In this document: positions 28,150 through 36,258 of the stretch, in pieces | Numbering within the stretch: position 1 is the stretch's first letter | Layout: each line of letters begins with the position of its first letter | Source of the DNA: DATJLY01 sp963729295 | GTDB taxonomy: Bacteria; Pseudomonadota; Alphaproteobacteria; ATCC43930; CGMCC-115725 | DNA length: 64,000 nt | Direction of reading: 5' to 3' | Assembly (NCBI GenBank): GCA_963729295.1 | Contig: CAVSNJ010000019.1 | Location: 53,412 to 117,411, forward strand | Program-made: the position numbers and the translations under genes | Notes under the pieces: model-generated | Seen by the model: only the letters and a program-made list of their open reading frames with translations | What the model was told of the DNA's origin: nothing | Database searches by the model: none

Positions 28150-29325
28150 CTACTTCAGCGGCGCCCCGCCGGGCTTCGTCAGCCACACCCACGCCTTTGA
28201 CTGGGCGTCATAGCGCGTGACGATCGAGCTCTCGGGGCCGAGGCCGCGCTCGGGATTCTCCTTGAAGTCATAGACGCCGTCGATTCCGGCGAAATCGGTG
28301 AGAGTGGCGATGTAGCTGCGGATCTGCTCGGCGCTGGCGTTGGGTCCGAGCTTCCGTAACGCGCCGACGACGATGAGGCCCGCGTCCCACAACGTCGCCT
28401 CCATGTTGTCGGCCTTCAATCCGCGCTCCTGCAGCACCGCGTACATGTCGTGCTGCGCCTTCTCGACCGCGGGGTCGAGCTTGTAGAGCCCGTCATGCTC
28501 GGGAAAGAGCGCTGACGGCATCAGCATCTTCTTCGGCAGAAAATCCGCCCATTGCTCCATCTGCGCGAACGTCTGGTTGCCGCTCGTTGGCACCAGCGGA
28601 ATGTCGAGCCCGGCCTGGATCACGCCTTTGAAGACGGTGGCGGCCGGTGCGCCCGTCGTCCAGGCGATGAGCGCGTCGGCGCCCGATGCCTTGATGTTTT
28701 CGATCTGCGCCGCGACCGACAGGTCGGTCGGATTGAAATGCTCCTGGATGACCTTTTTCACGTCCTTGTTCTCGGGCCGCGCCAGCACCTGGTCGATGGC
28801 GTGGTCGCCGTCCTGGCCGCTCGCGTCGGTCGTGCTCAGCAACGCGATCTTGGTCCAGCCCATCATGCGGTAGTAGCGCACCACTGCCGCGAACTGATCG
28901 GTCGACGAGCTCGAGGCCGAGAACACGAAGTCGCCGGGATGCGGGTGGTAGCCCGGCGAGAGGCAGTAATCGACGGGCCCGTTCTTCATCAGCGGCGCGA
29001 TGGCGGCGCACATCGCGACGATGCTCGAGCCCAGCATCACCGACGGCTTGTCGGCGAGAATTTCGTTGGCAAGCTGAACCGCGATCTGCGGGCTCGTCTG
29101 GTCGTCGTGATAGCTCCATTTGAGCGGCTTGCCGCCGATGCCGCCCGCCTTGTTCACGACCGCGGCCAAGGCCTCAAGGCTGTCGTGCTGGCCCTTGCCG
29201 ACGAACGAGGCGCCGCCGGTCATCGGCAGGATGACGTTGATGTCGTAAGTGTCGGCCGCGCGGGCTCCCCACGGCGCCAGCGTCAGCGCTGCAAGAAGAA
29301 GGGCGGCCTTCGTCTTCCCGTGCAT
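28150..29325 (-). CDS. LivK-type ABC transporter substrate-binding protein
   Basis: This is a 391-residue periplasmic protein with an N-terminal signal (KAALLLAALTLAPWGARAAD). It has branched-chain amino-acid-type binding features: INVILPMTGGASFVGKGQHD and DQTSPQIAVQLANEILADKP. ATG 29325 is used because it starts the signal peptide. It is paralogous to the gene at 32021: both contain EHFNPTDL(S/T)V(A/S)AQIE and ALIAWTTG(A/S)P(A/C)ATVFKG. Neither is accompanied by a permease or ATPase gene. The ligand is not predictable. Confidence 0.88.
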   Translation of the reverse strand: MHGKTKAALLLAALTLAPWGARAADTYDINVILPMTGGASFVGKGQHDSLEALAAVVNKAGGIGGKPLKWSYHDDQTSPQIAVQLANEILADKPSVMLGSSIVAMCAAIAPLMKNGPVDYCLSPGYHPHPGDFVFSASSSSTDQFAAVVRYYRMMGWTKIALLSTTDASGQDGDHAIDQVLARPENKDVKKVIQEHFNPTDLSVAAQIENIKASGADALIAWTTGAPAATVFKGVIQAGLDIPLVPTSGNQTFAQMEQWADFLPKKMLMPSALFPEHDGLYKLDPAVEKAQHDMYAVLQERGLKADNMEATLWDAGLIVVGALRKLGPNASAEQIRSYIATLTDFAGIDGVYDFKENPERGLGPESSIVTRYDAQSKAWVWLTKPGGAPLK

Positions 29326-29478
29326 GTCGTCCCTCTCATGTTCTTTCCTTTCGCCATAGACGAGGCGCGCACGCCCTGTCAATCGCGCGGTGCGGTCCCG
29401 CCCGCGGATTGAACTTCGCTCGCACCGGAACGCTGCTTCTCGCCCGCCGTTGGTGGCGCCGAGGAGAGGAGCGCAGCC

Positions 29479-30213
29479 ATGTTCCGCAAGGTATCGGACG
29501 TGATCGGCCTCGCGATTGGGGCCAAGGACGGCAAGATCGGCAGCGTCGAGGACCTGTTGCTCGACGACCGCGCCTGGACGATCCGTTGGGCCGTCGTCGA
29601 CACCGGCGACTGGCTGCCGGGTCGCGAGGTTCTGCTTCCGCCCGAGAAGTTACGCGCGGCCGACCTCGACAAGAAATTGCTGGCCGTCGATCTGACGCGC
29701 GCGCAGGTCGAGCAGAGCCCGCCGCTGTCCGCCGACGTGCCGGTCTCGCGCCGCTACGAGGAATTGATCTACGACTATTATGGCTGGACGCCCTATTGGG
29801 GGTTCGGCATAGGCGGCATGGCGCCGTTCGAGGCGCCGCTTTATGCCGCGGGCGCGAAGCCCGTGGTGGAGCCCGAGGGCGATCCCGATCTGCGCAGCGC
29901 CGAGGACATCATCGGCTATGGTATCGAGGCAAGCGATGGCGCCATCGGCCACGTCGCCGATCTGTTGCTCGACGGCGCCGCCTGGGTGGTCCGCTATCTC
30001 GTCGTCGACACGCGCAACTGGTGGCCGGGCAGGAAGGTGCTGGTCGCACCGAACTGGGTGCGCGACATAAGCTGGTCGGAGCGGACGATCGAATTCGACG
30101 TGACGCGCGGGCGCATCAAGTCGGCGCCCGAATGGGATCCCGCGCTGGCACTCGGGCGCGACTATGAAGCGCGCCTCCATGCCCATTACGACCTGCCGAG
30201 CTATTGGCTCTAG
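29479..30213 (+). CDS. Protein with two PRC-barrel domains
   Basis: This 244-residue protein has two copies of a PRC-barrel unit. Residues 1-80 contain DVIGLAIGAKDGKIGSVEDLL and WAVVDTGDWLPGREVLLPPE. Residues 140-215 contain IIGYGIEASDGAIGHVADLL and YLVVDTRNWWPGRKVLVAPN. A Tyr/Trp-rich linker (YDYYGWTPYWGF) joins them. PRC-barrels occur in RNA-processing and photosynthetic proteins and in many stand-alone bacterial proteins of unknown role. ATG 29479 follows GAGGAGAGGAGCGCAGCC. It has no signal peptide. Confidence 0.85.
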   Translation: MFRKVSDVIGLAIGAKDGKIGSVEDLLLDDRAWTIRWAVVDTGDWLPGREVLLPPEKLRAADLDKKLLAVDLTRAQVEQSPPLSADVPVSRRYEELIYDYYGWTPYWGFGIGGMAPFEAPLYAAGAKPVVEPEGDPDLRSAEDIIGYGIEASDGAIGHVADLLLDGAAWVVRYLVVDTRNWWPGRKVLVAPNWVRDISWSERTIEFDVTRGRIKSAPEWDPALALGRDYEARLHAHYDLPSYWL

Positions 30214-30309
30214 CCATGCGCCGCGCGACGAGCGCGCTGGTGCAGCCGAAATGGCAAAGGCGCGCCGGCTGCGCTATATCTCGCCCGATATGACGGCGGG
30301 AGGACCGAG

Positions 30310-30516
30310 ATGAAGCTCAGCGCGCGTAATCAACTGAAAGGCACGGCGATCGAGGTCCGGAAGGGCATGACGACGGCGCACGTGCGCATCGATATCGGCG
30401 GCGGCAGGGTGATCACCTCCTCGATCACCAACGAGGCAGTCGACGAGCTCGCGCTCGAGGTCGGCGACGAGGTGATCGCCGTCATCAAGGCAAGCGACGT
30501 GATGGTCGGGAAATGA
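30310..30516 (+). CDS. TOBE/Mop-domain molybdate-binding small protein
   Basis: This 68-residue single-domain protein reads as a molbindin: ARNQLKGTAIEVRKGMTTAH, RVITSSITNEAVDELALEVG and DEVIAVIKASDVMVG. Mop domains bind molybdate (or tungstate) in oligomers and act in storage or homeostasis. It lies amid three molybdenum-enzyme genes, which makes a supporting role in cofactor supply plausible. ATG 30310 follows GGGAGGACCGAG. A short gap separates it from the following MFS gene. Confidence 0.9.
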   Translation: MKLSARNQLKGTAIEVRKGMTTAHVRIDIGGGRVITSSITNEAVDELALEVGDEVIAVIKASDVMVGK

Positions 30517-30593
30517 GGAAATAGCCCCCCTCGCCGCTCGTCCGGCAGGGTGATAAGCTCGGCTCCCAAAAGAACGAACGCCGGGAGGGAGCC

Positions 30594-32009
30594 ATGGAAG
30601 CGGCCGCTGCCGACCGTAACATCGCGGCGCGCATCGAGCGCCTGCCGCTGTCGTCGTGGCATATCTGGATCGGCGTCGTCATCTGCACCGGCTTCTTCTT
30701 CGACGCCTTCGACATCATGACCTTGTCCTATGCCATGCCCGTCCTCGTGGGCGAGTGGCACCTGGCGCCGGCCGCGATCGGCGGCGCCATCTCGATCGGG
30801 TTCATCGGCCAGATTTTCGGCGCGCTCCTGTTCGGCTGGACCGCCGAGCGCTGGGGCCGCGTGCCGTCGATCATGGCGACGATCCTGCTCTTCTCGCTGA
30901 TGAGCTTTGCCTGCGCCTTCGCCGGCAGCCTCAAGGAGATGATGGCGCTGCGCTTCATTCAGGGCTTTGGCCTTGGCGGCGCCATCCCCGTGCTCGCGAC
31001 CTATATCAACGAGTTCGCGCAGTCGCGCCGGCGCGGGCGCTTCGTCCTCTCCTACCAGTGCGCGTTCGCGATCGGCCTGCCGGTGACGGCGTGGATCGGC
31101 GCCTGGGTCGTGCCGCATTTCGGCTGGCAATGGATGTTCGTGCTTGGCACCGTCCCCGGGCTTTTGGTGCTGCCGCTCGCCAGGCTTCTGCCGGAAAGCC
31201 CGCGCTGGCTTGCCAATCACGGCCGCATCGAGGACGCCGACCGCGAATTGACGCGGGTCGAGCGCTTCATCTCGCATGGCGGCGCGCGGCCGCTGCCGCC
31301 CATCGCGGTCGACCTGCCGCGCGTGCCGCGCAACGACACGCGCGTCGGCGATCTCTTCCGCGGCATGTATCTGAAGCGCACGCTCACCGTCTGGACGATC
31401 TGGTTCTGCACCTACGTCATCACCTATGGCTTCCTCACCTGGCTGCCGACGGTGTGGCGCACGGTCTATCACATGCCGGTCGCCGAGGCGCTCCATTTCC
31501 AGGCGATCTTCGCGATCATGCAGCTGCCGGGCTTCCTCTTCACCATCAGCCTGATCGACACGATCGGCCGGCGCCGCATGTTCATGCTCGGGCTCGGCGT
31601 CGGCACCGTGCTGCTCTGGGCGCTCGCGCTCATGGCGAACCCCGCGGCGTTGACTGTGCTGGTCTGTCTCGTCGTCATGCAGATCGGCGTCGGCATGCTG
31701 GCGCTCTCGCTCAGCACGTATACGGCCGAGCTCTACCCGACCGAGCTACGCGCGCTCGGCAGCGGCTTCGGCAATGCCTGGCTGCGCTTGGGCGGCACGG
31801 CCGGCCCGGCCTTCATCGGCGGCTTGCTGCCGTTGATCGGCCTAAAGGGCATTTTCGCCGCCTTCGGGTGCCTGACCTTCGTGGGCGTCCTCGTCACCTA
31901 TTTCTTCGCGGTCGAGACGAAGGGCCAGGTGCTGGAGCGCCTGTCGCCGTCCTTGGCGCCGAAACGGGCGAAGGGCGCGGCGGCGGCGCTCGTGGCCGAT
32001 TCCGATTGA
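30594..32009 (+). CDS. MFS transporter, aromatic acid:H+ symporter (AAHS)-type
   Basis: This 471-residue carrier has 12 predicted membrane helices. GFFFDAFDIMTLSYAMPVLV with its Asp residues and GFIGQIFGALLFGWTAERWG are characteristic of the AAHS branch. LPESPRWLANHGRIEDADREL is the sugar/AAHS-type central loop and YTAELYPTELRALGSGFGN is a C-terminal signature. ATG 30594 follows GGGAGGGAGCC. It is followed after 11 bases by a binding-protein gene in the same direction. The likely substrate is a benzoate-type or related acid; this is family-based. Confidence 0.9.
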   Translation: MEAAAADRNIAARIERLPLSSWHIWIGVVICTGFFFDAFDIMTLSYAMPVLVGEWHLAPAAIGGAISIGFIGQIFGALLFGWTAERWGRVPSIMATILLFSLMSFACAFAGSLKEMMALRFIQGFGLGGAIPVLATYINEFAQSRRRGRFVLSYQCAFAIGLPVTAWIGAWVVPHFGWQWMFVLGTVPGLLVLPLARLLPESPRWLANHGRIEDADRELTRVERFISHGGARPLPPIAVDLPRVPRNDTRVGDLFRGMYLKRTLTVWTIWFCTYVITYGFLTWLPTVWRTVYHMPVAEALHFQAIFAIMQLPGFLFTISLIDTIGRRRMFMLGLGVGTVLLWALALMANPAALTVLVCLVVMQIGVGMLALSLSTYTAELYPTELRALGSGFGNAWLRLGGTAGPAFIGGLLPLIGLKGIFAAFGCLTFVGVLVTYFFAVETKGQVLERLSPSLAPKRAKGAAAALVADSD

Positions 32010-32020
32010 GGGAGAGCGTC

Positions 32021-33205
32021 TTGCCCAAATCCTCGCGCCTCGCGCTCGTCGCCGCCGTCGTCGGTCTTGCGCTGGCGCCGTCCGCGCGCGCGGCGGATAC
32101 TTTCGACATCCACGTCATCGCCACGATGACCGGCATCAGCGCCTTCGTCGGCAAATACATGAAGCTCAATTTCGACGCGTTCGAGGATTGGGTGAATTCC
32201 GAGGGCGGCATCAAGGGCCGTCCCGTCCATTTCATCTACGGCGACGACCAGAGCCAGCCGCAGCTCGCGGTGCAACTCGCGACCGACGTGATCGCGTCCC
32301 ACCCGACCGCGCTCATGGTGACGGGCCCGGTCGCCAACTGCGCCGCGGTCGCGCCCCTTCTTGCCGACGGGCCGGTGATGTGGTGCAACTCGCCGGCGCT
32401 TCATCCCAAATCCGGCAGCTTCGCCTTCGCCTCGGGCCCCGACACGCTCGACGGCATCAACGCCGTCTTGCGCTATTACCGCATGAAGGGTTGGACCAAG
32501 ATCGGCATCCTCAACCCGACCGATGTCACCGGCCAGGACGCCGACCGCGCCATCGCCACCGACCTGAAAGAGCCGCAGAACGCGTCGATCCAAATCGTCC
32601 AGTACGAGCATTTCAACCCGACCGACCTCACGGTCTCAGCGCAGATCGAGCGCATCAAGACGGCGGGTGCCCAGGCCCTCATCGCCTGGACCACCGGCTC
32701 GCCCTGCGCCACCGTGTTCAAGGGCATGATCCAGACCGGGCTCGACGTGCCGGTGGCGCCCACCGGCGGCAACGAGGTGTTCCAGCAGATGGCGCAGTAC
32801 GAGGCGTTCCTGCCGAAAGGCCTCGTCATGGCCTCGGCGCTCTTCCCGCCGCATGATGGAGTCACGACACTCGACCCGCGCGTCGAGAAGATCCAGCACG
32901 AGATGTACGCGATCCTGGCCAAGCACGGCATGAAGGCCGACAACAACACGGCCGACACATGGGACGCGGCGCTCATCACCGTCTCGGGCCTGCGCGCGCT
33001 CGGAACCGATGCGTCGCCCGATCGGCTGCGCGCCTGGATCTTGGGTTTGAAGGATTTCGCCGGCGTCAACGGCATTTACGATTTCACGCACTATCCCGAT
33101 CGCGGCCTGTCGCACGACACGTCGGTGCTCATCACCTACGATCCCAAGGGCCCGGACGGGCCGCGCTGGAAATGGCTGAGCAAGATCGGCGGCGCGCCGC
33201 TTTGA
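32021..33205 (+). CDS. LivK-type ABC transporter substrate-binding protein
   Basis: This is a 394-residue periplasmic protein with signal sequence SSRLALVAAVVGLALAPSARAAD. TTG at 32021 is chosen because it follows GGGAGAGCGTC and begins the signal; there is no ATG before the mature part. Binding-protein features include DDQSQPQLAVQLATDVIASH and EHFNPTDLTVSAQIERIKTA. It is closely related to the protein at 28150. It sits between an AAHS carrier and a FAH-family enzyme. No permease or ATPase gene accompanies it. Confidence 0.87.
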   Translation: MPKSSRLALVAAVVGLALAPSARAADTFDIHVIATMTGISAFVGKYMKLNFDAFEDWVNSEGGIKGRPVHFIYGDDQSQPQLAVQLATDVIASHPTALMVTGPVANCAAVAPLLADGPVMWCNSPALHPKSGSFAFASGPDTLDGINAVLRYYRMKGWTKIGILNPTDVTGQDADRAIATDLKEPQNASIQIVQYEHFNPTDLTVSAQIERIKTAGAQALIAWTTGSPCATVFKGMIQTGLDVPVAPTGGNEVFQQMAQYEAFLPKGLVMASALFPPHDGVTTLDPRVEKIQHEMYAILAKHGMKADNNTADTWDAALITVSGLRALGTDASPDRLRAWILGLKDFAGVNGIYDFTHYPDRGLSHDTSVLITYDPKGPDGPRWKWLSKIGGAPL

Positions 33206-33233
33206 GGATTGAACCACACGGAAGGGGCATCAC

Positions 33234-34217
33234 ATGCAAATCGTCGTCTATGGTCCGGAAAAGCGCACCGGCGCGTTGAAGGACGGCAAGGTCGTCGACC
33301 TGTCGCGCGCCTGCACCAAATATCTGCGCGAGAAGCGCGGCGAACGGCACGCCTTCACGCTTGGCCAGGCGCTGGTGCCGGCCGATTTGAAGCGTCTCAT
33401 CGAAAGCGGCCCACGCGCGCTCGACGACGCCGAGGCTTCGCTCGCCCACCTCGCCAACGCGTCCGACGACAAGGACCATCGCGGCGAAAGCGTGACGTAT
33501 GACGCCGCCAAGGTGAAGATCCATCCGCCCGTGCCCACGGGCGTGCGCGTCGCCTGCGCCGGCTCCAATTTCCAAAGTCATCGCGAGCGCATGGCGCGCC
33601 GCAACAACCGCGACTCGAAGCCCTTCATCTGGGGTTTCTGGACGGTGAGCGACGCGATCGGCCCCGAGGATGACGTGATCTATCCGGCGCGCTGCGACCG
33701 GCTCGACTACGAGGGCGAGGCCGCCATCATCCTGTCGAAGGGCGGCAAGGATCTGAAGCCCGACGACCTCAAGAGCTCGGTCTGGGGCATCACGCTTTAT
33801 TGCGACTGGAGCATCCGCAGCCCGCGCGAGCCCTTGGGTCCGATGAACTTCGCGATCCCGAAGAATTGGGACACGTCATGGTCCTTGGGTCCGACGATTG
33901 CGGTGCGCGAATTCGACTGCAACACCATCGACATCGAGACCTACGTCAACAACGAGCGCCGCCAGAAGCACAACACCGGCGAGATGACGTTCTCGTTCGC
34001 GCAGTATCTCGAGTATCTGTCGCGCGACCTGACCTTGAAGCCCGGCGACATCATCGCAAGCGGCACCGGCGAAGGCACCGCGGCCGATGCGAGCCCGGTC
34101 GGCCCCGACGGCGTGCAGCCGCCCGATCTCTTCCTCAAGGTCGGCGATCAGGTCGAAGTGCGCTCGCCGCAACTGGGATCATTGCGCAACAAGATCGTGG
34201 CAAAGCGCGCGCGCTGA
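33234..34217 (+). CDS. Fumarylacetoacetate hydrolase-family protein
   Basis: This is a 327-residue protein with the FAH C-terminal domain. Metal ligands are suggested by RLDYEGEAAIILSKGGKDL (Glu) and LYCDWSIRS (Asp). DIIASGTGEGTAADASPVGP resembles the conserved GTGxGT segment. Relatives hydrolyse C-C bonds in acylpyruvates or decarboxylate or hydrate ring-fission products. The plus-strand run of AAHS carrier, binding protein and FAH enzyme suggests an aromatic or heterocyclic ring-fission route. ATG 33234 is preceded by GGAAGGGGCATCAC. Confidence 0.88.
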   Translation: MQIVVYGPEKRTGALKDGKVVDLSRACTKYLREKRGERHAFTLGQALVPADLKRLIESGPRALDDAEASLAHLANASDDKDHRGESVTYDAAKVKIHPPVPTGVRVACAGSNFQSHRERMARRNNRDSKPFIWGFWTVSDAIGPEDDVIYPARCDRLDYEGEAAIILSKGGKDLKPDDLKSSVWGITLYCDWSIRSPREPLGPMNFAIPKNWDTSWSLGPTIAVREFDCNTIDIETYVNNERRQKHNTGEMTFSFAQYLEYLSRDLTLKPGDIIASGTGEGTAADASPVGPDGVQPPDLFLKVGDQVEVRSPQLGSLRNKIVAKRAR

Positions 34218-34234
34218 TCGCTCACCGCACGTAA

Positions 34235-34274
34235 GGCCGCGCCGTTCCCCGAGCAGACGAGGAACGGCGCGGCC
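34235..34274. terminator. 14-bp inverted repeat after the FAH-family gene, candidate terminator
   Basis: The arms GGCCGCGCCGTTCC and GGAACGGCGCGGCC are perfect complements around a 12-base loop, starting about 17 bases after the FAH-family stop. The following GTTCCTCGCTTT has only a weak T-run, so an intrinsic terminator is plausible but not certain. Coordinates could be off by one or two bases. Confidence 0.5.
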
Positions 34275-34391
34275 GTTCCTCGCTTTCAGAGGCCCTGTCG
34301 CGCGTAGCGTTATTCGCCAGTTTCGCTCGCAAGTTGCGAATTCGCGCATCTTTCCATTGATCTTTCGCGCGATCCCCATTAGGTAGGGACC

Positions 34392-34523
34392 ATGGCGCAC
34401 AGCGAAAACCGCCGCGATCGTGCCCGCGCATCCGCCGCGGCGGACCGCTATCTCGCGATCTTCGGCGCCGTCGCGGGCGCTGCCGGCGCGCTCGTCTGGC
34501 TCGCGCTCTCAATCTTCAACTAG
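34392..34523 (+). CDS. Small single-pass membrane protein, unknown
   Basis: This is a 43-residue frame: a charged N-terminus (MAHSENRRDRARASAAADR) followed by one hydrophobic helix (YLAIFGAVAGAAGALVWL). ATG 34392 has AGGTAGGGACC upstream. It ends with TAG 34521-34523 and overlaps the convergent extensin-family gene by 4 bases. No family is recognised; coding capacity is supported by the start context and fold only. Confidence 0.45.
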   Translation: MAHSENRRDRARASAAADRYLAIFGAVAGAAGALVWLALSIFN

Positions 34524-35143
34524 AAGTCGCGCACGCCGCACTTGCGATAGGGACCGCTATCGAGGTGCAGGTGGTTCGCGTGGTCGGCGTCCGAATCGGG
34601 CGTGAGCACGAGGCTGAATCGTTGGCACGCGGCGCGTGCCACCGCATGGAGGAAGCGGCCCTTGGCGCCCGCGGCGCGCCAGTCGCGCTCGACCGAGATC
34701 ACGCTGCCGTCTTCGAGGATGAAGGACGCGATGTCGATCGCTTCCCCGAGCGCGTGCAGGCTTTCGTGCCCGCCATGCGTGGTGCGACAGGCATAGGTCC
34801 CGAAATTACGCATTTCGGCCACGCGCTCGCCGAAATAGGATGTGGCGAGCGGCGTCACGTCGTCGCGCGCGAACTCGTCGAGCGCCACCGCGAATCGGCA
34901 GGCGACGATGCCGGACTGGTCCCACGGGATCGCGGCCGCGCTCACCCGCACCGGGTCTTCCACCGCGCACGACGCCGCTGCCGCGGCAACGGGCGCCACC
35001 TCATAGGCGACGCCGAGCCGGTCGAGCAGCGCAAGACATTGCCGTCCGGCGAAGGCTTCGGGCGGCGCGACGGGCGGCGGCGGCGCTCCTCGCGGCGCGC
35101 AGGATGCCAGCACTGCCGCCAAAAGAACGAGCGTGCGCTTCAT
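34520..35143 (-). CDS. Extensin-like C-terminal-domain lipoprotein
   Basis: This is a 207-residue protein with a lipoprotein signal (MKRTLVLLAAVLASC, lipobox LASC with Cys15) followed by a Pro-rich linker. The extensin-like domain shows LATSYFGERVAEMRNFGTYA, THGGHESLHALGEAIDIASF and ANHLHLDSGPYRKCG, with the paired His/Asp metal-type residues of the D-Ala-D-Ala-metallopeptidase-related fold. It is probably envelope-anchored and may act on peptidoglycan. It converges with the small membrane-protein gene. Confidence 0.85.
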   Translation of the reverse strand: MKRTLVLLAAVLASCAPRGAPPPPVAPPEAFAGRQCLALLDRLGVAYEVAPVAAAAASCAVEDPVRVSAAAIPWDQSGIVACRFAVALDEFARDDVTPLATSYFGERVAEMRNFGTYACRTTHGGHESLHALGEAIDIASFILEDGSVISVERDWRAAGAKGRFLHAVARAACQRFSLVLTPDSDADHANHLHLDSGPYRKCGVRDF

Positions 35144-35262
35144 CGGCCTGCGACGGAATCACGCGGACGCGCGCGACGCAAGTTTTTACGCCGCTCCCCT
35201 TCGCGGCCCTCCCCGCCGGGGAGAGGGTTTCGTTAAGATGGCATGATGCTTGAGGTCATGCG

Positions 35263-36258
35263 GTGACCGGCGATCTCGAAGCCGCCTACCAGGGCGCGCG
35301 CGTGCTTGTGGCGGGCGGACTGGGCTTTGTCGGCTCGACGCTGGCGGGGCGACTCGTGGCGCTCGGCGCCGAGGTGGCGATCGTCGACTCGCTTTATGCC
35401 GAGGGCGGCGGCAACGAGGCCAACATCGCATCCTTCCGCGCGCGCGTGCGAGTCGAGATCGCGGATTTGCGCGACAGCGCCCGCGTGGCGCCGCTCGTCG
35501 CCGGCTGCCGCTCTGTCTTCAACCTCGCCGCCCGCACGAGCCACATGGACTCGGTCGCGGACCCGGTGGGCGATTTCGGCGCCAATGCCGAGGCGGCGCT
35601 CGCGCTGCTCGAGCTCTGCCGCAAGCACGCGCCCGATGCCGCCATCGTCTATGCCGGCACGCGCCAGGTCTATGGCGCGCCAAACCGCTTGCCGGTCGAC
35701 GAGGCGCATCCGCTCCATCCGCCCGATCCCAACGCCGTCGCCAAGATGGCGGGCGAGGCCTATCACCTGCTCTATCACCGCATCCATGGCGTGCGCGCGC
35801 TGTCCTTGCGCCTCACCAATATTTTCGGGCCGCGCATGCGCATCAAAGACGCGCGCCAGGGTTTTTTGGGCATCTGGGTGCGCCGGCTCCTCGAGGGCGA
35901 GCCCGTCGAAGTCTGGGGCGGAGCGCAGCGCCGCGACCTGGCCTATGTCGATGACGTGGCCGATGCGTTTTTGCTGGCCGCTTCGCGCGCGGAGACGGCG
36001 GGCCGTGTCTTCAATGTCGGCGGCGCGCCGGCGCTCAGCCTCGCCGAGCTCGCGCGCATGATGGTGGCGGCCAATGGCGGCGGCCGCATCGAGGCGAAAG
36101 AGTTTCCGCCCGAGCGCCGCGCCATCGACATCGGCGACTATGAATCCGATGATCGCCTGTTCCGCCAGACGACCGGCTGGGCGCCGCGCGTCAGCCTCGC
36201 GGACGGGATTTCGCGGACGCTCGATTTTTTCCGGCCGCGGCTCAAAGAGTATCTGTGA
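35263..36258 (+). CDS. NAD-dependent epimerase/dehydratase (extended SDR, nucleotide-sugar type)
   Basis: This 331-residue protein has the Rossmann motif VLVAGGLGFVGSTLAGRL at residues 14-31 and the sugar-enzyme pattern LRLTNIFGPRMRIKDARQGF. The usual YxxxK catalytic pair is NAVAKMAGEAYH here: the Lys is kept but Tyr is replaced by Asn. From memory, a subgroup with the IKDARQ(T/G)F motif shows the same, so the change may be ancestral rather than decay. GTG 35263 is the only sensible start. It is overlapped by the aminotransferase start, forming a two-gene unit for a modified sugar. Confidence 0.85.
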   Translation: MTGDLEAAYQGARVLVAGGLGFVGSTLAGRLVALGAEVAIVDSLYAEGGGNEANIASFRARVRVEIADLRDSARVAPLVAGCRSVFNLAARTSHMDSVADPVGDFGANAEAALALLELCRKHAPDAAIVYAGTRQVYGAPNRLPVDEAHPLHPPDPNAVAKMAGEAYHLLYHRIHGVRALSLRLTNIFGPRMRIKDARQGFLGIWVRRLLEGEPVEVWGGAQRRDLAYVDDVADAFLLAASRAETAGRVFNVGGAPALSLAELARMMVAANGGGRIEAKEFPPERRAIDIGDYESDDRLFRQTTGWAPRVSLADGISRTLDFFRPRLKEYL

